A stretch of 64,000 nt of DNA, from the NCBI GenBank assembly GCA_960531495.1, contig OY482848.1, positions 13,288,565 through 13,352,564 on the forward strand, read 5' to 3'. The notes under the pieces were generated by a model, which had not been told where the DNA came from, ran no database searches, and worked only from the letters and a program-made list of their open reading frames with translations. Source of the DNA: Zeus faber. Lineage: Eukaryota; Chordata; Actinopteri; Zeiformes; Zeidae. Below, piece after piece: positions 49,582 through 61,400 of this stretch (positions are counted from its first letter, which is position 1; each line of letters opens with the position of its first letter). A program made the position numbers and the translations under genes.

Positions 49582-52500
49582 ATGTCTTTGATAGAGCGTG
49601 GGATAGTCCCCATCAGACCAGTGACAGCAGTGGCATGGACATCTAATAGCAGCACCTGCCCTAAAGATTTCAAACTGGTAGGAACAAAATTAGATAATGG
49701 TGTTGCCCGGTGCAATTCCTGTATGTGGGTGGTGTAGTGCATCAAGCAAAATTCCTAATTTCAATGACGAAAGCAACTGAAAGTTTTTATTTTGCTGTAA
49801 AAAAAGTCACCTGCCATTTTAACAATCCACTAAACTAAATTTCACTAGTCGCATCTACTGTAACCTGTATGTCTTCATTTTTCTCTTTCTGTCATGCTTA
49901 AGATAACCCTTACAGAGGACGGGGTGACTGCCCACTTCACACGCATCTTTGGAATGAGGGCTGGCTATTATCTGTGTTACAGCAAGGTATTACAGAGCTT
50001 GTTCTATAAACGGTGCTTGGAGAGTCTTCATGTGTGTACACTGCACCTGCATATTATTTTGCGTGAAGACTCATGATGACCTGCTCTCCTTAGCAATTAT
50101 CAGGGCGCATGGTGGTGTCGGACATTCAGATCATCTCTGAAAAGGACGCCATTCCCCATGGTTACTGCTATATAGCGGAGCACCTGGAATCTAGTACGTA
50201 TGCACACCCACGGACAACTGTGGTGGCCGCATTCGTGGCGCTGGATCCAACATCGTTTTGTTTACTTAATATTTACTTTATGTGGACCTTGTTGTCTGTG
50301 TGTTTATGTTTTTAGAGGCATCGGTAGGGAAGAAAAAGCGTTTGTGTGTGCATGTCGACCCTGTGGGGAGTGTGGACACAGCTGTGTTGGATATTAAACT
50401 CACGGCCAAGAACAAAATGATGGTGCAGCATTACACATATGTTGGGTAAGTCGTTGTCATTGTTGTGCACACACAAATAAGGCATCCTACAGTTGTATTA
50501 TGGGTATCGCAATTATTGATGTTCTGGTATAAATTAAGTATTGTGCCTTCAACTCTATACTTTTTTCTATATATATTTATCATCACTTTGTATTGTCATG
50601 GTGTCCATCAATTAAATGTGATATTGAATTAAATGTTCACCCGACGTGCGATATACACCTATCCAGTTATATCCTCCATTTAAACATAATATATGCACTA
50701 TATCCCTTTAATGTAGTGAATTGTAAGTTTTACATCAGCTGAATACTATCTTTACTAAATCTAAAAGTGTAATCATTCTATTTGGGGATTGGTCTGAGAA
50801 ACCAACACTCACAGAGGATATTTAATAAGTTAGTAGTAGTGATGCCACGGTAAGGAATTTTTCCCACCGGTTAATAAACTCATGACAACACTGGTGTTAC
50901 CGGTAACACTGGTGTTACCGGTAACACCGGACATTTTACAAGGGGGGTGGGGGTGGGAGCTAGCCAAGCATGGAGGGAGAAAGGTCCCGATCTAGACCTG
51001 ATCTAATGTCTTTTTTTATCCTTCTTTTTCTCCTCTCCCCCCGCTGTGCACGCAGGAAGCCACTCTCACTTTTGTAGCGTCCGACTAAGTATTGAGAACA
51101 GGCTTAGTATTTGAAAAATTTGAGTTTATTTTTTTTATTTTTTGATTACCTTTGGAGCTGATTTTACTAAATGGGTTTTTTATATTTATATATATATATA
51201 TATGTATAAAAAATTGTTTTAAGTGAAATGGGTTGGGGCAGTGGGAAAGTGATGTAATCGGTGTATGCCCCGAACACCGTGTAACACCGGTAACACTGAT
51301 AACCACGGCAACCCTAGTTAGTAGAATTGTCGACAAAATGTTTCTTAGTATTTAACAATTAATACACATATAATGTGCAACTGACTACATGTCCATCTGT
51401 GTCCAGTGACATCTATGGCTTTATGATATGGTGTAAAAAGGGACCGCTTTTCAGCCCCATGCCCCAAGCCAAACCTCGGAGTGTCAGCCTGGATCTCCGC
51501 AAACTCTCTCTGGAGCAGCCTGCCGCCCCACAGCCCCTCCGACCAAGGTATTTACACAAACAAAGCATTTTGCTCTGCTCCAGCGTCGAAGAGATTCTGA
51601 GAAGCTGAGACGCAATGGCATGAGGCATCATCATTTCTCTCCCGCTCCGTTTGAAATTCTTTTTGCGATTTACAGGGTTCTGCCGCACAAAGCCGGGGCG
51701 ATAAATTCAGGGTTGCTGACCTATTATCAGTGTAACAACTTCTCAAAACCTAACAAATGCAATCACAATCAACCTGCATCTCAAGGGTGGTTTACAACTT
51801 TCTCTCTCGATCCAGGTTTCCTCACGAAGGCTGTTATTAATCAGGGGGCGCATGTGATGAATTTCTTAATAGCTTTCATTAATAGCTCGATGGCTATTGA
51901 AACATCTTTTGTTACGAAAGTAGATAACAGCTTTAGTAGCTTCCCAACTGGGATCATTTGTGAGCACTTTTACAAAATTTGCATAATAATGAAACAAACC
52001 TTATTTTTGTTTAACCTTAGTAACCCCCCAGCCTTGCCCCCAGGGAAGCTCAGCAGGAGGCGGAGCAACCTTCAGAATAACACTTTGGACAAAGCTGCTG
52101 ATAGCAGCAGTCTCCATGGGACCACAGGTATCCCAGGCCCACATTTACAATGGATGAATGGAATTGACTGATCCCTGTAGCACCTACTGTTTCAGATCGA
52201 TTTGATCATCATTCACATAGTTTCCTCTGATTTTCAAAGCTATTGATGGAGTTCCTTTCACCCTCCACCCAAAATATGACATCCAGCCAACTTGCACGGT
52301 GTGTTAACTGATTTTATTTTTATATAATATATTAATATATTATGTTGTTATTATTATTGTTGTTGTTGTTGTCTTGTATACAAGCACCCCATGTTATTTA
52401 TCATTTTATTTGCCTTTCTCCATCTCATAGAATCCTCAGCTGAACTCTCAACTCAACAACATTCGTATTAAGTCTCTACAGGACATTGAAAACGAGGTAT

Positions 52501-52931
52501 GGTCTTGAGAAATATATAATTGTGCTATATAATGTAAAGGGGACCCTTATTGTATTTGGACTTCATATCAAATATCAATTACACAATGGCTACTGTGACA
52601 TTTTAACATTGAATTATTTTAATTTTAAGTAATTATTTAAGTTTAACTATTTAATTTAATAAGTAACACCTCAGTTTTGGGGATAAATAAAGTATTATCT
52701 TATGTATTTAAATGATGACTGCGTCTGGCAGTTGCATGATGGCGCTAGATGGGGGTGTTTTTCACACTGACTCTACCTAGTCACTGTGAAAAGTGCCCAG
52801 CTACATTTTGTTGTAGGCGTTTCTTACAATTCTATCTATCTTTTTGGCTTTTTCAGTACAGTTACACTTTTGCCGTGGAGGAATCCGCTGCGAAGAGAAC
52901 CAGGCCGTCGGTTTCAACCGCAGCTTCATAG
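49582..52931 (+). CDS. mvb12a: Multivesicular body subunit 12A (ESCRT-I), MABP and UMA domains
   Basis: Nine coding exons: 49582-49677, 49903-49986, 50094-50193, 50316-50445, 51407-51547, 52021-52127, 52240-52298, 52431-52496 and 52857-52931. They total 858 nt (285 aa) with all phases matching. The MABP domain (about residues 8-155) includes [60 protein letters not shown] and [13 protein letters not shown] Ser/Pro-rich linker contains [14 protein letters not shown]. The UMA domain (about 220-275) has [14 protein letters not shown] and [22 protein letters not shown]. In ESCRT-I, MVB12 binds TSG101, VPS28 and VPS37 through UMA, and the MABP fold meets membranes during sorting of ubiquitinated cargo and virus budding. 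SKASV-KKKR and DTAV identify the A rather than the B paralogue. Confidence 0.93.
50837..51316. mobile_element. hAT-type MITE with perfect 8-bp target duplication
   Basis: The 480-bp insertion starts TAGTGATGCCACGGTA and ends CCACGGCAACCCTA, imperfect inverted ends (TAGGGTTGCCGTGG when reversed). It is flanked by identical GTTAGTAG at 50829-50836 and 51317-51324. Inside are short CGGTAACAC repeats. There is no coding capacity. It lies in mvb12a intron between exons 50316-50445 and 51407-51547. Confidence 0.88.
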
Positions 52932-54010
52932 TCTCACCGGTCTGTGACTTTCTGTGTATAACACAACATCTCAGGCGTCTGCTGTGGTGCCGGCCGAAGG
53001 TTGTCGCCAGCAGGAACCCTCAAGTCATGACGGAAAAGAAACTTTAAGATCTTAACCAAATATTTTCCGAACTTTTTATCATCTTTGAAAGGCTGGTAAT
53101 GAGAAATGGGTTTATACTTCTAAATATTATATCTTTAGGCCTTTAGAAGATAATCATATATGTCCCAGTTATTTATGTTACTGAGCTGTTAGGGCTTAAC
53201 AAATCCTGTTACTTTTAACTGACCAATGGCGCTTTGTTTCTTTTGTTACTCTCTTTTACGCTATTTTGTGTTCAATGTATTATTTACGCACATACAACCA
53301 AAAAGTTATCGAAATGCATTTATTTTTAAAACTCAATTTAGCGATAGATTTCCGTTACGACCATAATTGTTTAGCTCTTATTTTTTTGGACTCAGAATTT
53401 GATCAAATTTTTGTATTATGTTATCATGTATATTTGGAATTTGTAAATGGAATTAGTGTTGATAAGCAGTGGAGCTGACCCTCTGTGGGGAGGTGGTGGG
53501 AAGGTTAAAGAGTCATCACTGCCATGTTGAAACGGTTCAATAGTCTATTTACATGTTACCTGATATAAGGATCTCTGAGATATGATACATGGAGATCCTT
53601 TATGTTCAGAAATTCAATTGAAAGGTACTCAAGTTAGTTTCTGTTATAACGTTGGATATTGAGTGAATTCTACCTTGATTGTTAAACTTTTGCTGCCGAT
53701 GAAGCAGACTTGTGCTCAGTTGGGAGACCAAACAGTTAATCTTCTTTTTTTTTTTACATTTGCAACACTACCGGAGTAACAATATCATAAAACAAAGAAA
53801 CTCTTCATTTAATAATTGAAAGACAGTTGTATACTTTGTTCCTTCCATTAGTTATATGTACAGAGAATATATTGGGTGAATGGGTTCCATACTCTAGTCT
53901 TTGGGATCGATCGAAGATCATTTTTTTAAATTGGTATTGTGAATATATACTATGCATATTAATATTTTTATGTTGTGTAATATACACTCAGTTCCTTGAA
54001 TGAAAATAAA
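52932..54010 (+). other. mvb12a: Probable mvb12a 3' UTR ending at a poly(A) signal
   Basis: From the stop codon to AATAAA at 54005-54010, followed by a GT-rich stretch (GTGTTTTCTCC). AT-rich and without exon-like frames. Shorter 3' ends are possible. Confidence 0.5.
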
Positions 54011-54284
54011 ACCCCCAAAATCAAGACATTGTGTTTTCTCCTTATTACATCAAGGTTCATTTGATATTACTGCAACTGCTTTCAGTCAGTACTTTATACA
54101 TTATGAGGAAATATTCATCTTCATGTTGGCATATTGAGGAAAACATCATGTGCCTGGGCGTACGTTATAGACAACCTCTTGAATATTTACTAACTAATGA
54201 CATTTCAAATGATAAAGCCTGCCTCCCCTATCACAAAACACCACTAACACTCGGACGACACCGCCATACTCCCTCGACTCAAGG

Positions 54285-54610
54285 ACAGTCTGTCAACACT
54301 CCCCCTCACAGCGGTCCACAGACGATCATTTACTCCTGAACGTCCCGAAGACCAAGAAACTCATAACTGACAGGAGCATAGAGTCCGTCCTCCTCCACCG
54401 CTCCGTCTGCTACGTCGCCATGATCACCGTGACTAACGGACACAAACCTATCAAAGGCGCACACGGCCTCCAAGGTCATCGGCCTCCCCGTCCCCAACCT
54501 CCCAGCCCTCACCGACACCGCCGCCAACCATCCCAACCGTCGCCGTACCCTCCTCCCATCAGGCCGCAGATATGGATCTATGATCTTAAAAGCATGTTTT
54601 TTTTGGAAAG
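54285..54610 (+). mobile_element. Non-LTR retrotransposon C-terminal fragment
   Basis: Broken frames include DDHLLLNVPKTKKLITD near 54325. Further on come segments like the RT-downstream region of Maui/L2-type fish LINEs (GLPVPNLPALTDTA..., LLPSGRRYGSMIL). At least two frameshifts separate them. It is a relic between mvb12a and akap8l. Confidence 0.6.
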
Positions 54611-55224
54611 AGTTTTGTGCCATCGGCCATGACTGCCCTTGACAAACTTTAAATATCTGGACTATATAATATCTGGGGATTGTATTTGCATTTTTGCATT
54701 CCACTGTAAATGAGAAGCCTAGATACTGCAGGGACCTGTTCAAACATGTTTTGTCCTATTAATCATGTTCTAATGTTCTCTCATTTTGAATCATTTAAAA
54801 TGTCTTAAAATGTAATCATACACATCGTCACCTTCCTAAAATAATACCATGTCATTTTTTTTATCAATGATTTCATGCAAAAAGGTTATGACACTAGATG
54901 ATTATTGACATACTGAGGGGGTAGGCGATTTTACCAGAGGTGGGCAGCATCATGAGGAGATGATTTAGGCCAAAAAAAACCCACTTTTGTCAAAGAAGAC
55001 TTGTGCCATTATTTAAGGAGGGTGACGATAATCTATTTACAATCAAAACAAATTAAAATATATACTTTATATTTATTTATAAATGTAAAATGTAAACAGC
55101 TGCAGCAACATGGTCAAACGTTTTTTATATTATATTACCAGTTCTATAATTTCGAGTAATTTAAAATACATTCATAGAAATTCGTACATAATATATTTAA
55201 AAAAAATAATAATAATTAAAAAAA

Positions 55225-55420
55225 AGAGGCGCACACGGTCGCCAGCCCCCGTGTTGTTCTCCTCGCTGCCGACAGGGGGCAGCAGCGTCTCTCAGACGCC
55301 CCGAAGCGACAGAGGAGGAAGACGGAACTAATAAAGCTCCGCCGCCGCCGCAGCAGCAGCAGCAGCAGCGTCCGCGTCCAAGCGAGCAGAGTTCAGACCG
55401 AAAGCACACACTTTACACCC
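55225..55420 (+). promoter_or_regulatory. akap8l: akap8l promoter-proximal region and 5' UTR
   Basis: GC-rich sequence with CCG and CAG repeats (about 55337-55368) directly before the ATG at 55421. Flanks on both sides are AT-rich, which marks a small CpG-rich start region. Kozak context CACCCATGG is good. Confidence 0.55.
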
Positions 55421-58400
55421 ATGGACGGCAGGGGATATGGCTCTGGTAAGCAGCGAGTCGCAACAACATCACGGCATTTTAACCAGTTTAACCAAAATGA
55501 CGGACGGCATGCCGCGGAGATCGTTAGCATCGCATAGCTAACGCTAAAATACATCGTTGGCCTGTGCTAACGGCTGTGAAGCCGCTGGTACTAACTGCTC
55601 ATATGTAACCCCGATAATAAACAGTTATCCGTGTTGGTCGTTATCCGTCTCTGATATAAATGATACCAGCTCGAAATATAATTACACAATTGATGGTTAA
55701 GCTTTAACTGTAGCTAGCTTAAGTTAATCTTGTTAAAATGGAGTCTGGAACCAAATAGCCTCATAAAGCTAATAAAATGGCCGCCAAACCATCCGCCAGT
55801 GAAGCCCCCTCTTAATCGCTCACAACACTGCGGTTTTCTGTCATTATTACAGTTAGGTTTTTTTAAGAACTCTACTTGCCACTGACCCGACCGATGCTGG
55901 TTTGGGCTACGAACACATTGGCAGCGTTGATAAAGTTGTCTCTTCCTGAGACAAAGACTGGACAACTCCTCCCCTGGCTGGTTTGGTCTGGGTGATGTGA
56001 GTCAGAAAGGAGAACGTTGAAACACAATCTCGCAATACTGTAAAAGCAAAATATCTATATATATTATGTCCATCTATTCCACCCGTATAGACACACTACA
56101 TTTATATTTCTATATATGTGTACAGTCTCCTGTTTTTGAAAGGGTCTGAATTGTTGATGGGTTATTGTTTATAGTACATAATAGTAGTGTATATAGTACG
56201 TTTATTGCATATCAGCCTATTTATTTTATTATTGCCTGCTGTTTTGATGTGAGCTCCTGCAACACCATCATTTACCTCTATTGTCCTCTCCTCAGGGTAC
56301 TCCAGCTGGGGAGGAGGAGGAGGAGGAGGAGGAGGGTCGGGCAATCGAGGTAAGGAAATCCCACGAAGTTACTGAAACTAGAAGAACGTGTAATACTGTA
56401 AACATATAGAGCGCTAATAATATTTACTCTGTATTCCGCCAGGGTCCAACAACTTTGACATGTATGGTGGAGGTTATAAGGACTCCATGTCTGGGCTAGG
56501 GGGATATGGCGGTGGTGGGCAAATGAAGAGGGGTCTCTCTGGGGGGTCCCTGCTCTCCACAGGGACCAACGCTGATGCGGTCATCGCCAAGATCAACCAG
56601 CGGCTGGACATGCTCACCCAGCTGGAGGGCGGCATAAAGGGGGCTCGTGGTGACAGGTAAGGCGCTAATCTTGAGATATGAAGATTATACCTTGTTTATC
56701 AGTGGGGAACGTGCGCTTTCAGATTCTAATCAATATCGGGTCCATTTGCTACAGTGGCAAGCTTAGGCCTACCCACCCAATTCTGCGGCGTCACAATGTT
56801 TTCTAATTAGTTAGTCTAACTAATGTTTCCAACCATTAGTTTGATTTTATTACCATGATGCTATTGCTCGTTTGGCCATGTATGAGTACCTGTTATCTAG
56901 ACCAGGGGTTCTCAAAACTGTGGCTCCTGTCCCTTGGGGGGGAGGTTTCTGGGGGTCACAAGATGATTTTCTGAACATGCACCAAAATAAGGTGTGTGGG
57001 GTTTTTTTTTTTTTTTTTAATTCTCAGTTAAATTATTCAGTAGATGCACAATGAATAACTTCAGTGGGCTACATTTTCCATAGGAGAGAGCCCGAGCGCG
57101 CCTGTCCCTTTAACCATAGCAACTTACACTCCCACTCCTGTCCCCAACAACGAAGAGACAATTTGCTGACAGAAAAGCTGCTGCTGCACTGATTCTCTGC
57201 GCAGCATCCATGGGAATAAATGTCAATATGATAGAAATTTATGTTTAAATTTACAAGCTTCAGTTGATCAAAATGTGGGACATTCCCTCTGGTTGTGGGA
57301 CACAGGACATTTGGTCAAAATGAGGGACTGTTCTGCACAAACAGGGCCGTTTTGTCACCCATACAGCGATATGGATGTTGGTGGTGTGGAAAGTCTTCAT
57401 AACAGGTCATCAAATATAATGTTAAATATATCAAAAACTATAGTGACACAAATTAAAATGTTTACAGCACAAACTCAGCACGATCAGCAATTGTTTTTAT
57501 TCAAGTTGCCTGCCAGGTTGCCTGCCAAAAAAAATTGAGAACCCCTGATCTAGACAAATATACTTTTAGAATTAATTAATCAGAACCCGTTCCTGTGTGT
57601 GTAGTGTCACAGGCATCACAATTTGTTGTGAGTTATCCTTACGGGGGGGGGATCTTTACATGGAAACATTTTACCATGGCAACTAAGTTGATCGGAAAGT
57701 AGACAGAATTATATTTGACCATCATGATTGAAGTATAGCCCAGCCTTCTGCCAATGTACGCAACATGGCCAACTCACTGCCATTTGATGTTATTTCCTTT
57801 TTTTGCCTTTCATCGTTCATCTGTATTGACTTCTCATTAGCACCTGCATGTCCACACACCTGGTTTTTGTCTTTTTTGGGGGGGGGGCAGGTTATTGTCA
57901 TCATGGATGCTGTTTGACATCCTTTTGCTTCCTGAATGAATTATTGACGTAAAGGGTTATTATTGTATTTAAGCTATCACTGTTCTACCAACTGCTGTCC
58001 AATGGGCCTTATGGCGCTGTGTAAATTTTAGTATGTAGGTTGGGATACGTGGTAGTTATTTTCCACACCTTTGAGTGTGACTGGTTTGCAACTGCACGCC
58101 TTGTTTAATATCCAGAAATTTTAGAATGCACTTTTTATCGTTTCTTATTGTGGTCTTAAAGGGCTAATCTAATTAAACTAAATCCCATGCAATGCCAGAA
58201 ATTTGGTCTCAAAATGAATGCAATTGGGAAGTAATACAATTGGGAATGAATCTGTTCTGAAATAGATGAGTTTTACATCCCCAATATTGTATTCAAGAAT
58301 TGTAGGGGTTGACTTGGTCATATTTAGTAACTTCTCAATGGTTTGAAATGTACTCGTATTCCTGAAGGATGTGTGAATTAACATAAAATAACTGAATTTT

Positions 58401-61400
58401 ACACACTCCGTAATGGATATTATTAACAATGGTATTAAAGTAAGTGCAAACATTTTTAGCAACAAAGAACACCACCAACTCGTGACTTTTGGAACCCCAC
58501 ACACCATTTTATAGATTTTTATTTAAATTTTATTATTTTTTATTTTTTTCTTGAGTTGGACTTGACAAACAAAATGGAAAACCTTGTTTATTAAGAGTTA
58601 TTATTTGGAATTTCTCTTGATATGGTGTCTCCTAATTGGAAGTAGGAATGCCTTTTGTTTCTGTCTTTACAACATCAACACCCCCTTCATTTTAAAATTC
58701 CATGTTAATTTAGCGTTCTTCCTACATTTCCTTGCGTATAGTTATTTTCTTCACACTTTCTTCATCTACCATGTGACCTAACCCTATTTCCTGGCTTTAG
58801 GTTGCAGAACAGAGGTGAGAGGGTGCATTTGGCTTGGCATGTCTGTCTTCCAAAAAATCTTTCAACCCCAACCCACCCACAGCAAAGCTTATTTTAAAAT
58901 GCACACCTATGTAAGGCCTTTAAGTACGATGCTATCACTTTCATAAGATATTTAATCTTGTAAATCGTACTTTAGTTCTCACTGGTTGATATAGACAATG
59001 TTCTTGTCTGCTTTTGTACATGACCATGCCTGGCTCTCCCAGTTCCCTTTCTGTCTTCCTGTAAAGATGTGAGGACCGGTCTCTTACCAAGAGTAGTGTA
59101 AAAGTAACTGCATTTCCCCTACCTGCAGGTTACTAATATCCCTTTGACCTCCAACATAGACATGTTGTTGGAAGAGTTGTGGGATGAACTTACAATTTTT
59201 GTGAAGTATATGTTTACAAAATTAAACTCATGCCATGAATGACCAAATCCAGACTGGGACAATGGGTTTTGGATCAATTTATGATCTGCTGTGGTTCATC
59301 ATGAAATAAAGTTGGGAGTGAAATATAAAAAGGGAGAGAGAAAGCGAGACGATGTAGGAGACGGAAGAGCAGGTGGAGAAATCCAAACCTGACTCCCTTT
59401 CTCCCTCCCTCACGCTCGTCCCTTCTCTGCCACTCCTCTTCCTTCCTCCCTCCCGCAGGTTTGACCAGTATGAGTCTTTTGACTCGCGCCATTCCTCCCT
59501 GACCTCTTCCCGAGATCTCTACAGATCTAGCAGCGGCGGTAGCTATGGTTACGGCGATGGCCGGGGTGACAACATGCTGTTGGGACAGCGCGGAGGCTCA
59601 GGCTTCGGAGGGGGAGTTGGTGTAGGGCTAGGAGGAGGCTTCGACAGCCCCTCCTCATCCTACGGAGTCGCTAAGATGCGACAGGGTATGAGAGACTCCT
59701 TCTCCAGTGGCCAGGGAGGAGGCTCAGGAGGTGGAGGATGGGCCGGAGCAGGCCGACGTTCCCCCAGAAGGGGTGGAAGCGCTGGGGGCCGAGGAGCTGG
59801 AGGAGGGTTTGGAACCCGGAGGTCTGACCCCACTCCCTTAGGAGGAGGAGGAGGGCGTGGAAGTGGGAGTGGTGGCTACTCCCACCGTGGCCACTCTCCA
59901 GGAGGTGGTAGGGGTAAGCTCCCATCCCTCCTGTCCAACCGCATGTACCCCGAGAGTGGGGGTTACCATCAGGGCCCCGCTCAAGGGCCTCACGACTTCC
60001 CTGGGAGGCATTTTGGAGGGGGCCCGCGGGCCGGCCGCCAGCGAGGCCGCAAGAGACCCCTCAACCGAGTAAGTACCTCCAGTGAGAGAACCTCAAACAC
60101 TGGACACAAGACCTTTTAATGACCTCCATTTATACCCTCAACCAGGTGGCAAACCAAACATACATGCTAGTATCCCTTTGCAATATGTTGCAATTTGTCC
60201 CCATTGACCCAAAATTTGACATCTATGCCCCGCCTCCATTTCTGTCCGACCTGTGTAAATTGTGGTCAGAAATTCCTCATGGAAGTTAACTGTCCATGTC
60301 TCACAATAGTTGCCCGCTGAGCCCCACCCCGTTCCTTGTTGTCCATTGAATAGCTCAAGTTTTGTTTTATTTTGTACTTTTCTTTGGAGGGTTCGATTTA
60401 GCTGGTGATTTAAGAATTTAAACAGGCCTGTTAATTTATGTATGCATAATTTAAAGTTCATGTGTAAATTAACTTAAATGCGGTTACCTTCAAACTCATA
60501 CAAATGTAAGTCTTCTATACTATCTAATATATGTATTGGCCACTGGAAATTTTTTGCCCCTTTTTGTTTTATTTTAAAAATGTATTCAACATTTTGGTAA
60601 TCTATTTCAATTGAGTCCTTTTAAAACAATAGTTTATACCATTTTAACAATTTTAACATGTAATTCATTTAAAGGCTCTACATGTGTCATTGTATGAAAC
60701 AGACTTGGTACGTTTTTCCACTGATTTGATCATAACTTAGAAGAGGCAGAATTGTAAAACCATTCTGCCTGGGATTTATTTAAGTTAATATGTTGCACGA
60801 CTTGTGTAAATCCTCACACAGCCATCAGGTTAAAAGTTATTCCATGGATTTAAAAGGTCTGGGGTTTCATCTGCCTGTACTTAATTAATATAAATAATGA
60901 ATGAATGATCTGCAATGACCATACCGTTATTCTAGAACTTTGCTCAATCTTAATTAAGAGCACAGCTTGCGTCGTCACTGGGTTATTCTGAGTGCCCCTT
61001 GACTGTGATGCCCCTTAGCAGATGAAGCCTCTGCGTGATGGACAGAAAAAAAGGAAGCAGACATTGACTGCAGCTGACGAACCAGAGTCTAAGATGAACA
61101 GAACGGAGGCTGCCGACTCAGAATCTCCTCACGGTACAGTTTGCAGGACAATCGGAGCGAAACACTGATAACGGATTGTTGCCATTTAGCATGCTGTGAC
61201 CGTGGGTATTGTCTCTCTATAGAATCCCCAGAAAAGAATGGTGATGCTTGTGAGCCTGCGGTGACGGTGAGTCAACTCATTTGGTCTGAGATGGTTGTCT
61301 TCCTTAAACCGCTGCGGTATTAAAATAAGCAATAAAAGCATTTAAATCTAATGAATGGGCTTACTGTTATTTTCCTCACAGGAGATGCAACCAGAAGGAG

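Noticed and set aside
49582..52931. Assignment to mvb12b
   Set aside because: The [18 protein letters not shown] and GFMIWCKKG residues fit MVB12A better than the MVB12B sequence I recall.
59671..60072. Overlapping ORFs within akap8l exon 4
   Set aside because: Shadows of the Gly-rich coding exon caused by GGA/GGC repeats.
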